Below, in pieces: positions 28,346 through 35,838 of a stretch of 64,000 bases of DNA. Made by a program: the position numbers and the translations under genes. The notes beneath the pieces are model-generated. The model saw only the letters and a list, made by a program, of their open reading frames with translations. It was not told where the DNA came from and did no database searches. The stretch covers positions 1 through 64,000 of the forward strand of contig JAHFCT010000012.1 in the NCBI GenBank assembly GCA_023249375.1, in the 5' to 3' direction. The stretch comes from Gemmatimonadota bacterium (GTDB taxonomy: Bacteria; Gemmatimonadota; Gemmatimonadetes; Gemmatimonadales; Gemmatimonadaceae). How positions within the stretch are numbered: the stretch's first letter is position 1; each line of letters opens with the position of its first letter.

Positions 28346-29697
28346 GCGGCCTCCTCGAAGAAAGCACGGTGCAGGCGGCGCATCGCTTCGTGCACCTGGT
28401 CGCCGTCAACGATGAGCGTGAGGTTGATGGCGCTGGCGCTGAGCGAGCACATATGCACGCGCATGTCGCCGAGTGCGGCGAGGGCGCGCGCCATCGTGGG
28501 TGTGTGCCCGCCAAGACCGGAACCTACGACGGCGACGATGCCACGGTGGCGTTCCACCGTGACGTCGCCGAACGAGCGGAGCTCCGTGAGCACTGCGTCG
28601 AGGTGCAGGTCCGCATCGAGCGTGACCGACACGCTGACCTCCGAGGTGGCGATGACGTCCACCGACAGCTTGAAGCGTTCGAAGACCGAGAAGATGCCGC
28701 GCACGATGCCCGGCGTGCCGAGCATCAGGCTGGACTTCACGTTCACGAGCACGATGTTGCCGCGACCGGCGACGGCGCGCACCGAGAGCCGCGGCGCGTC
28801 GAACGTGATGCGCGTGCCCGCCGCCTGCGGGCGATGCGAGTTGTAGATGAAGACGGGAATGCTGCGCTGCACGGCGGGCGCGATGGTGCTGGGGTGCAGC
28901 ACCTTGGCGCCGAAGCTGGCGAGCTCCGCCGCTTCGTCGAAGCGGATATGCTCGATGAGCTTGGCGCCGGGAATGACGCGCGGATCGGCGGTCAGCATGC
29001 CGTCGACATCGGTCCAGATCTCGATGGCCTCGGCGTCGAGCGCGGCGCCGAAGAGCGCGGCGCTATAGTCGGATCCGCCGCGGCCGAGCGTCGTGGTGAT
29101 TCCCTCGGGCGTGGCGCCGATGTAGCCGCCCAGCACGGGCACGCGGCCGTCGCGCAGGATTGGCAGCAGGTGTTCGCGCGCCGCTTCGGCGATGGCGTCG
29201 GTCTGCGGCCGTGCCTTGCCGTACGCGCCGTCGGTGACCATCACCTTGCGCGCATCCACCCAGACGGCGGGAATGCCGCGCTGCTGAAACGCGGCCGCGA
29301 CGATGGGCGACGACAAGCGCTCGCCGTACGAGGCGACGGCGTCGAGCGAGCGCAGGCTCAGGTCGCCGAGCACCGACAGCGCTTCACCGAGGTGAGCGAG
29401 TTCATCGAAGAGCATGCTGACGTCGGCGGCGACGTCGTTGGCCTCGGCGCTGCCGTCGAGCAGCTCGTCGACGACGGCGAGGTGCCGTTCACGCAGCATC
29501 TCGATGCCGCGAATGGCGACGATGAACTGTCCCTTGGCCGCCTGCGTTGCGATGTCGAGCAGCGCGTTGGTGGTGCCGGCGAGCGCCGACACGACGACGA
29601 CCGGCTGCTGCGCGAGCCGGCCGCGCACGATCGCCGCCGTGCGTTCGATCGCGGCCGTGTCGCCGACGGAGGTGCCGCCGAACTTGGCGACGATCAT
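28342..29697 (-). CDS. lysC: Aspartate kinase
   Basis: First, regulated step of the aspartate family. 451 aa. MIVAKFGGTSVG start, GRGGSDYSAALFGAALDA (about 205-222), and two C-terminal ACT regions (about 300-445) that in this family bind lysine or threonine for feedback inhibition. Monofunctional: no homoserine dehydrogenase part. ATG at 29695-29697 forms ATGA with the asd stop. Confidence 0.96.
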   Translation of the reverse strand: MIVAKFGGTSVGDTAAIERTAAIVRGRLAQQPVVVVSALAGTTNALLDIATQAAKGQFIVAIRGIEMLRERHLAVVDELLDGSAEANDVAADVSMLFDELAHLGEALSVLGDLSLRSLDAVASYGERLSSPIVAAAFQQRGIPAVWVDARKVMVTDGAYGKARPQTDAIAEAAREHLLPILRDGRVPVLGGYIGATPEGITTTLGRGGSDYSAALFGAALDAEAIEIWTDVDGMLTADPRVIPGAKLIEHIRFDEAAELASFGAKVLHPSTIAPAVQRSIPVFIYNSHRPQAAGTRITFDAPRLSVRAVAGRGNIVLVNVKSSLMLGTPGIVRGIFSVFERFKLSVDVIATSEVSVSVTLDADLHLDAVLTELRSFGDVTVERHRGIVAVVGSGLGGHTPTMARALAALGDMRVHMCSLSASAINLTLIVDGDQVHEAMRRLHRAFFEEAA

Positions 29698-30761
29698 GCC
29701 GCGCCGACGCGGCCGGTGGCCGACAGCAGTTCCGCGTTGAGAATGGAACCGCCGGCTGCTCCGCGAATGGTGTTGTGCCCCGTTGCGACGAACTTCAGGT
29801 GAAAGAGCGGATCGGGGCGCAGGCGCCCGACCGAGACGGTCATGCCGCGACCGCGCATGACGTCGCGCCGCGGCTGCGGCCGATCGTCGTTCTCGAAGAA
29901 ATGCAGCGGCACCGCCGGCGCCGACGGCAGGCCGCGCACGGCGGGCGCTCCCCGCCACGCGCGCAGAACGCTTGCGGCTTCGTCGAGCCGCGGCTCGCGC
30001 TCGAACTCCACGGAGAGACAGACCGTGTGGCCGTTCTCCACGGCCACGCGATTGGCGTGCGCGCTCACGACAAACGACGCGTGCTGCACGGCGTCGGCGC
30101 CGAGGACGCCGAGCATCTTCTGCATCTCGCGCTCGATCTTCGGCTCTTCCTCGCCGATGTACGGAATCACATTGCCGAGGATGTCGAGCGAAGGCACGCC
30201 GGGATAGCCGGCACCGCTCACCGCCTGCATGGTCGCGACGAACACGCGGCGCGCGCCGAAGGCCTGGTGCAGCGGCGCGAGCGCCATGGCCGCCATGGTG
30301 GCGGCGCAGTTTGCGTTCGTGACAATGCCGCCCGTCCAGCCGCGCCGCGCGCGTTGCACGTCGAGCAGGGCGAGATGATCGGCGTTGACTTCGGGAATCA
30401 CGAGCGGAACGTCGGGTTCCATGCGGTAGTTCTTCGCGTTGCTCAGCACGAGACGGCCAGCCGCGGCGAACGCGGCCTCGACGTCGCCGGCCACATTGCT
30501 GTCGAGGGCGGAGAAGACGATGGGTGATTCCACGAGCGCCGGATCGCACGCCTTCACGGTGAGCCCCGCCACTGCCGCGGGAAGGTCGCCCTCAATCCAT
30601 CGCGTCACCGCGGCGTACGGCTTTCCCGCGGACCGCGCCGACGCGGCCACCTCGGCGACTTCAAACCATGGGTGATTCTCGAGCAGACGCACGAACGTCT
30701 GGCCGACGGCGCCGGTCGCGCCGAGGACCGCGACCTTTGTCAGGGGGCGCTTGGATGTCAT
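29694..30761 (-). CDS. asd: Aspartate-semialdehyde dehydrogenase
   Basis: NADPH-dependent reduction of aspartyl phosphate. 355 aa. KVAVLGATGAVGQTFVRLL start and catalytic Cys in TNANCAATMAAMAL (about 155), a pattern nearer to the archaeal/fungal type of ASADH than to the E. coli type. Late motif RMRGRG-like VSVGRLR region is seen. ATGA overlap with the dapE-like gene upstream. Confidence 0.93.
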   Translation of the reverse strand: MTSKRPLTKVAVLGATGAVGQTFVRLLENHPWFEVAEVAASARSAGKPYAAVTRWIEGDLPAAVAGLTVKACDPALVESPIVFSALDSNVAGDVEAAFAAAGRLVLSNAKNYRMEPDVPLVIPEVNADHLALLDVQRARRGWTGGIVTNANCAATMAAMALAPLHQAFGARRVFVATMQAVSGAGYPGVPSLDILGNVIPYIGEEEPKIEREMQKMLGVLGADAVQHASFVVSAHANRVAVENGHTVCLSVEFEREPRLDEAASVLRAWRGAPAVRGLPSAPAVPLHFFENDDRPQPRRDVMRGRGMTVSVGRLRPDPLFHLKFVATGHNTIRGAAGGSILNAELLSATGRVGAA

Positions 30762-31753
30762 GAGGCGAGGAGCGTGCGCACGAGGCGTTCGTAGATGTCC
30801 ACCGAGGCGCGCAGCTCATCGAGAGCGACGAACTCGTCCGGCGTGTGTGCCACGTGTATGGAGCCGGGCCCGAAGAGCAGCGGCGTGCCCCAGCGCGGCA
30901 GCAGCGGGATGTCGGAGGTGTACGCCATCGCGGCCGTCTCGAAGCCGGGCACGACGTGGAAGCGCTGCGCCGGAATGAAGGAACCGTAGCTGAGCTCCGC
31001 GCGGCCACGCGCCCATGCTTCGAGCGCGGCCTGCACCGGCGCACGCTCGCCAACCAGCCGCACCATCAGTTCGGCCTCGCAGTGCGCGGGGACGATGTTC
31101 GCCTCGGTGCCGCCGCGAATGACGCCGATGTTCATCGTCGTCGGTCCGAGCGCAGCGTCCACCGGCAGCGCCAGCGAGGCGAGCGACGGCAGCAGTTCGC
31201 ACATCGGAACGATGGCGGACGCGCCGAGTTCGGGATACGCCGAGTGCGCCTCTCGGCCGCGCGTACGGACGGTGACGCGCCAGGCGCCCTTGCAGCCCGT
31301 GGCGAGGCGGCTCTCGGTCGGTTCGCCGTTGATGAGGAATCGCGACGTCGCCTCGAGCTGGTTTGCGGCGCGCGCGCCGTCGGAGCCGCGTTCCTCGCCG
31401 ACGACGAAGAGCAGGTCCACGCGCTCTTCGCCGGCTTCGGCCAGACGGTCGGCGGCGACGAGCATCGCCGCGGCAATGCCTTTGGCATCGCAGGCACCGC
31501 GTCCGTAGAGACGGTCGCCGTCGAGCCGCGGCGGAACATAGGGCGGAACCGTGTCGAGATGCGTGGAGAGGGTGACGCCGCCGCCGCGGCGCGACGCCCA
31601 TACGTTGCTTCGGCCGGGCGAGACGTCCTGCAGGGTGACGTTCCAGCCGCGGGCGATCAGCCAGCGGGAGACGAACTCCACGGCGCGCCCCTCGTCGCGC
31701 GACGGCGACTGAATGGCGAGCAATTCGGCGGCGAGCGAGACGACGTCGGACAT
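30758..31753 (-). CDS. dapE: M20 family amidohydrolase, probable succinyl-diaminopimelate desuccinylase
   Basis: 331 aa zinc peptidase-like enzyme. Metal ligands STHLDTVPP (His65, Asp67), GRGACDAKG (Asp89), catalytic/ligand pair VVGEERGSDG (Glu120-Glu121) and a late His in IHVAHTPDEFV. By sequence alone it could be ArgE or a lysine-type deacylase; its place at the head of asd-lysC-dapB-dapA-dapD makes DapE the best reading. First gene of the operon, with a promoter so close that the mRNA may be almost leaderless. Confidence 0.85.
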   Translation of the reverse strand: MSDVVSLAAELLAIQSPSRDEGRAVEFVSRWLIARGWNVTLQDVSPGRSNVWASRRGGGVTLSTHLDTVPPYVPPRLDGDRLYGRGACDAKGIAAAMLVAADRLAEAGEERVDLLFVVGEERGSDGARAANQLEATSRFLINGEPTESRLATGCKGAWRVTVRTRGREAHSAYPELGASAIVPMCELLPSLASLALPVDAALGPTTMNIGVIRGGTEANIVPAHCEAELMVRLVGERAPVQAALEAWARGRAELSYGSFIPAQRFHVVPGFETAAMAYTSDIPLLPRWGTPLLFGPGSIHVAHTPDEFVALDELRASVDIYERLVRTLLAS

Positions 31754-31763
31754 GATTTGGCAA

Positions 31764-31791
31764 TCTATAGAAAGGCGCCAGCGCGTGACAG
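31764..31791 (-). promoter_or_regulatory. Putative promoter for the dapE operon
   Basis: CTGTCA (-35, 31786-31791) and TATAGA (-10, 31764-31769) with a 16-bp spacer on the minus strand. The -10 ends only 10 bp from the dapE ATG, so the transcript would have almost no leader. The -35 lies inside the first palindrome of the twin operator. Confidence 0.45.
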
Positions 31792-31815
31792 GCGGCGCTC
31801 CACGCGTGACACGCG
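31782..31815. promoter_or_regulatory. Twin palindromic operator candidate between dapE and the ROK gene
   Basis: CGCGTG-A-CACGCG (31803-31815) is a perfect 13-bp palindrome; CGCGTG-A-CAGGCG (31782-31794) is the same with one mismatch. The centres are 21 bp apart, two helical turns, so both face the same side of DNA. The pair overlaps the -35 of the dapE promoter in a divergent intergenic region. This fits a repressor binding cooperatively. Confidence 0.6.
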
Positions 31816-31903
31816 CCGCCGCCTTTCGTAGCTTTGCGAAGCGATTGGCGGTTCCGCCCCCGGGGCGCCGCAGGTTCGCCCACCCTGCAGGGGGAGCACG
31901 GAC

Positions 31904-32860
31904 ATGGCGGTCATCGGCATCGATCTTGGCGGCACAAAGATCGCGGGCGCCGTGTTTGAGACCAGCGGCCAGGTGATCGCCGAGCACAGCGCGTTGCTGG
32001 ACCATCGTTCGGGCTCGGAGGTCGGCGCGCTGGTCGTGGACTGCCTCCACCGCCTGATGGCGAAGGCCGGCACCGTGGATGCGATTGGCATCGCGGTGCC
32101 CGGCATCAGCCACCCGACCACCGGCCACGTCTGGGCACCGAACATCGAGGGATGGGGCGACTACCCGCTGCGCGACGAGATTCGGGCGTCGCTGTCGTAC
32201 GAGGATGTCCCCGTCGTGGTCGAATCGGACCGCTCGTGCTGCATCATGGGAGAAGCCTGGCATGGCGCCGCGCGCGGATGCCGCAATGCCATTTTTCTCA
32301 CCGTCGGCACCGGGATCGGCGCCGGCATTCTCGTCGACGGCCGCGTGCTGCACGGCGCGCACGACATCGGGGGCGCGATCGGCTGGATGGCGCTCGACCG
32401 TCCGTGGGACGAGAAGTACCGCGCGTGCGGCTGCTTTGAGTACTACGCATCGGGCGACGGCATCGCCCGCTACGCTCGCGATTTGCTCGCCGAGCGCACC
32501 GAGTACGACGGCGCGCTGCGCCGCCTCGGCGCCCAGGCGCTGAGCGCGCACGATGTATTCGTCGCGCAGGAACACGGCGACGGGCTGGCCGTCGCCGTGC
32601 TCGAGCGCGCTGTCTCGCTGTGGGGAATGGCAACGGCAAACCTCGTGAGCCTGTTCAATCCGGAGCGCATCATTTTTGGCGGCGGCGTCTTTGGCCCAGC
32701 GGTGCGTTTTCTCGACGACATCGAGCGCGAGGCCAAACGGTGGGCGCAGCCCATCAGCGTCACGCAGGTGGCGCTGGCGCCCTCGGCCCTCGGCGGGGCG
32801 GCGGCGATGCACGGCGCCGGACACTTTGCGCTGCGCGCGCAGAACTCGGGAGTCGCATGA
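31904..32860 (+). CDS. ROK family sugar kinase
   Basis: 318 aa. IGIDLGGTKIAGAVFE phosphate motif at the N-terminus and FLTVGTGIGAGILVDGRVL in the second half are typical ROK. The catalytic Asp fits in VVVESDRSCCIMGE. The zinc signature is unusual: the His-bearing GEIGH is GAIGW here and the Cys cluster is reduced to RACGCFEYYASG. It could be a glucokinase- or N-acetylhexosamine-kinase-like enzyme. GGGGGAG about 8 nt upstream of the ATG is a good ribosome-binding site. ATGA overlap with an MFS gene says uptake and phosphorylation are coupled. Confidence 0.85.
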   Translation: MAVIGIDLGGTKIAGAVFETSGQVIAEHSALLDHRSGSEVGALVVDCLHRLMAKAGTVDAIGIAVPGISHPTTGHVWAPNIEGWGDYPLRDEIRASLSYEDVPVVVESDRSCCIMGEAWHGAARGCRNAIFLTVGTGIGAGILVDGRVLHGAHDIGGAIGWMALDRPWDEKYRACGCFEYYASGDGIARYARDLLAERTEYDGALRRLGAQALSAHDVFVAQEHGDGLAVAVLERAVSLWGMATANLVSLFNPERIIFGGGVFGPAVRFLDDIEREAKRWAQPISVTQVALAPSALGGAAAMHGAGHFALRAQNSGVA

Positions 32861-34020
32861 CCTACCGGAAGAACCTCGTCTTTGCCGCGGCCTGCGTTGG
32901 CATGCTGCTGTTCGGCATCTCGCTGCTGTCGCTCGGTTCCCTGCTCCCGTCGATTGCGGCGCGCTTTCATCTCGACGGCATCGCGACCGGAGCGCTGGTG
33001 TCGGTGCTCCCGTTCGGGCTGCTCGGCGGCTCCATGGTGTTTGGGCCGCTTGTTGACCGGTTCGGCTACAAGCTGCTTCTGCTGTTGAGCGCGCTCGTCG
33101 TCATCGCGGGACTCGAGGCGATCGCGCTGGCGCCGTCGCTGGCGCTCCTGCGTGTGGCGATTCTCGCCATTGGGTTTGCGGGCGGCATGCTCAACGGTGG
33201 CACCAACGCGCTCGTCGCCGACATCTCGACGGACGATCGCGGCGCGAAGCTCAGCCTGCTGGGCGTCTTCTTCGGCGTTGGCGCGCTCGGCATGCCGGTG
33301 CTGCTCGGCACGCTGCGCGGCGTGGAACATTCGACGATCCTGATGGGCATCGGCGCGGCGCTGCTGCTTCCGGTGCTCTACCTGGGCCTCATCGCTTTCC
33401 CTGAGCCAAAACACGCGCAGGGCGTTCCGCTCGCCGAGGGGCTGGCGCTGCTGAAGGATGGGGCGCTGATGTCCATCGCACTGACGCTCGCGCTGCAGAG
33501 CGGCATTGAGGGCGTCGTCAGCAACTGGAGCACCACGTACCTGCAGGGCGCCCGCGGCCTCGAGAGTGGCGATGCGCTGTTCGCGCTGTCGGCGTGTGTC
33601 GGCGCGATGACGGTGACGCGGCTCGTGCTCTCGGGCGTATTGCAGAAGATCCCGGGCGGGCGCGTGCTCTTCGGCGGGATGGGACTCACGGCGATCGGCC
33701 TCGTCGTGATCGCGTACGCGCCGAATGCGGCGGCGGCGGGGGCCGGCCTCGCGATGATGGGCGCCGGGCTCGCCGCGGCGTTCCCGATGCTGATGGGCTA
33801 CGCGGCGGACCTGTATCCGAGGATCTCGGGGACGGCGTTCAGCGTCGTGCTCGCCATCGCGCTGCCCGGCAACATGCTGCTGAACTACCTGATGGGCGTG
33901 CTCAGTGACTGGGCCGGCGTGCGCGCGCTGCCGCTGTATCTCAGCATCGCGCTCGCCATGCAGCTCGGCCTCGCGGTGGCGGCAGTGCGGGCCTACCAGC
34001 GGAGAATGCGCGCCGCCTAG
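32857..34020 (+). CDS. MFS transporter, probable sugar permease
   Basis: 387 aa, about 12 membrane segments. The A-like motif GPLVDRFGYKLLLLLSALVV between segments 2 and 3 and the start LVFAAACVGMLLFGISLLSLGSLLPSIAARF mark the major facilitator superfamily, near the FucP/glucose-galactose group. The 4-nt overlap with the ROK kinase suggests a sugar or amino-sugar substrate. Its 3' end overlaps the SIS gene (opposite strand) by 4 bp. Confidence 0.85.
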   Translation: MTYRKNLVFAAACVGMLLFGISLLSLGSLLPSIAARFHLDGIATGALVSVLPFGLLGGSMVFGPLVDRFGYKLLLLLSALVVIAGLEAIALAPSLALLRVAILAIGFAGGMLNGGTNALVADISTDDRGAKLSLLGVFFGVGALGMPVLLGTLRGVEHSTILMGIGAALLLPVLYLGLIAFPEPKHAQGVPLAEGLALLKDGALMSIALTLALQSGIEGVVSNWSTTYLQGARGLESGDALFALSACVGAMTVTRLVLSGVLQKIPGGRVLFGGMGLTAIGLVVIAYAPNAAAAGAGLAMMGAGLAAAFPMLMGYAADLYPRISGTAFSVVLAIALPGNMLLNYLMGVLSDWAGVRALPLYLSIALAMQLGLAVAAVRAYQRRMRAA

Positions 34021-34778
34021 ATCAGCGCGACACGGCGTTTGTACTCGGCAAGCGCGGCATCGAGCCGTTCGCGCGCGGTGGTGTCGCCGGGCACGTTGTG
34101 CGACGGATGGATGTGCAGCGGCACCCCGCGGTCGGCGAGGATCTCGGCGACGGTCGCGATGGTCATCCAGACCGTGGTGACGAACGCCATGGTGCTGAGC
34201 GGGCCGATCTTGTCGAAGTGATTCTTGAGGTCCACCGACGAGTCGCCGACTGGAACACAGGTGTCGATGACGATGTCGGCAAGATCGAAGATCGTCTTGC
34301 CGCAGGAATGGCGCGTGACCTTGCCCTTGGCTTCCGCGGCCGAACCGCAGACGACGACGGTCATTCCCTTCTTCTTCGCTTCGAGCGCCACGTCGATGTT
34401 GACGGCATTGATGCCCGTGTGCGAAAAGATCCACATCGTGTCCTTCGGGTCGAACGAGTATCCCTTCATGATCTCGACGCCGAAGCCCTCGGCGCGTTCG
34501 AGGAAGAGAAACTGGTGGATGCCCATCTCCCCGGTGATGTGCGTGAAGAAGGTGAGCGGCAGTTCGACCATGGGGTGGAAGCCCACGAAGCCGCCGATGC
34601 GCGGATACATCTCTTCCACGGGAATGGTGGCGTGCCCGCAGCCAAAGGTGTGCACCCAGCGGCCGGCCTCGATGGAATCGGCCATCGCGAGCGCGGCGAT
34701 GCGGATATTGTCCTGCTGTGTCCGCTCGATCGCGCTCATGACGGTGCGCGCGTTGTCGAGCCACTGCGTTGACAGCAT
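34017..34778 (-). CDS. SIS-domain protein (UPF0309-like sugar isomerase)
   Basis: 253 aa. One SIS (phosphosugar-binding) domain: GRWVHTFGCGHATIPVEEMY near 40-60 and WIFSHTGINAVNIDVALEAK near 115-135, the fold used in GlmS, MurQ and GmhA. The likely role is isomerisation or lyase action on a sugar phosphate. Together with the convergent ROK kinase and MFS permease it may form a small sugar or amino-sugar catabolic set; substrate unproven. RBS CGGAG lies 8 nt before the ATG. The region 34779-35031 up to the next gene shows no ORF with support. Confidence 0.8.
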   Translation of the reverse strand: MLSTQWLDNARTVMSAIERTQQDNIRIAALAMADSIEAGRWVHTFGCGHATIPVEEMYPRIGGFVGFHPMVELPLTFFTHITGEMGIHQFLFLERAEGFGVEIMKGYSFDPKDTMWIFSHTGINAVNIDVALEAKKKGMTVVVCGSAAEAKGKVTRHSCGKTIFDLADIVIDTCVPVGDSSVDLKNHFDKIGPLSTMAFVTTVWMTIATVAEILADRGVPLHIHPSHNVPGDTTARERLDAALAEYKRRVALI

Positions 34779-35031
34779 GCTGTAATCTCCGGTTGGTCAT
34801 CGGTGCGACGGTACGCCGTGTGCCGGGGGAAACGTCCCGGCGGACGCCGATGTCGTCAAGGGGACGGACGGAGCGCGCCGGGCAAGCCCGCCGCGTCTCG
34901 CTCGACGGACCGATGCTCGTTGGCGCGCACCGGATTGCTGGCGGCTGGGCGACACTGACTCCAAGCTTGAATCGTCGGCGGAACCCCGGCCCGGCCGATC
35001 GTGATCCGTTGCCCCCACAGGACGACAACGC

Positions 35032-35838
35032 GTGCCCGCGGACGAATCCACGGCGGAGCGATTCTCGCTGACGAAATGGTATCTCGACTGCGCTGACGCG
35101 GACGGCCGCGTCGCCATCGGGTACTGGGCGTCGGTGTGCTGGCGCGGGCTCGCGGTGAACTGGCACAGCGTGGCGGTGCACGAGCCTGGTCTCGCACCGC
35201 GCGTGCATTCGAGCGTACGGCAGGTCGCGGCGCCGGCGCAGTCGGGCAGAGAGATCACGTGGCAGTCGCCCGCCCTGCACTGCGCGTTCGTGGTTGACGC
35301 GTGCACTTCGAGCCCACCGCTCCGCCTGCTGGATGGTCCGGACGGGCACGTGGATTGGCAGTGCGTGGCACCCGCCGCGCACACGATGGTGGTGACCGAT
35401 CACTGTGCGCCGATTCGCGGCGTCGGATACGCGGAGTGCATGGCGATCACGATGCTCCCGTGGAAGCTGCCGATCGACGAACTGCGCTGGGGCCGATGGG
35501 CAGCGGGGGACGCGGCGCACTCGGTGGTGTGGATCGACTGGCAGGGCGCGGCGCCGAATCGATGGGTCCTGGTGAACGGCACGCTTTGCGATGCGTCGAG
35601 CGTGAGCGATGACGAGGTCGCCGTCGACGGCGGCGTGCTCACGCTGGCGCAGCCGCGCACGCTGCACAAGCGATTGCTCGGCGAAATCGTTGCCTCGGTG
35701 CCGCCGCTGCCCGCGCTGCTGCCGCCGTCGATGCTCTCGTTGCGAGAGCACAAGTGGTGCAGCGAGGGGACGTGGCGCGCGGGCAGTGGCACACCCGAGA
35801 CCGGATGGGCCATCCACGAAGTGGTGCGCTTCAGATGA
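35032..35838 (+). CDS. Hypothetical protein with AttH/CrtC-like features
   Basis: 268 aa, soluble, no signal peptide. Two parts: an N-terminal FSLTKWYLDCADADGRVAIGY block and a C-terminal block with GYAECMAITMLPWKLPIDEL followed by RWGRW and WVLVNG. This two-lobed Trp/Gly pattern recalls the AttH/CrtC (hydroxyneurosporene synthase-like) lipocalin-type proteins, which bind lipid or isoprenoid ligands; this is a weak match by eye. GTG start at 35032. Its stop overlaps the next gene by ATGA, so the two are likely coupled in function as well. Confidence 0.6.
   Translation: MPADESTAERFSLTKWYLDCADADGRVAIGYWASVCWRGLAVNWHSVAVHEPGLAPRVHSSVRQVAAPAQSGREITWQSPALHCAFVVDACTSSPPLRLLDGPDGHVDWQCVAPAAHTMVVTDHCAPIRGVGYAECMAITMLPWKLPIDELRWGRWAAGDAAHSVVWIDWQGAAPNRWVLVNGTLCDASSVSDDEVAVDGGVLTLAQPRTLHKRLLGEIVASVPPLPALLPPSMLSLREHKWCSEGTWRAGSGTPETGWAIHEVVRFR

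Noticed and set aside
34779-35031. Sigma70 promoter for the SIS gene (TTGACG with a GC-rich -10)
   Set aside because: The -35 is good, but no acceptable -10 is found at the right distance.
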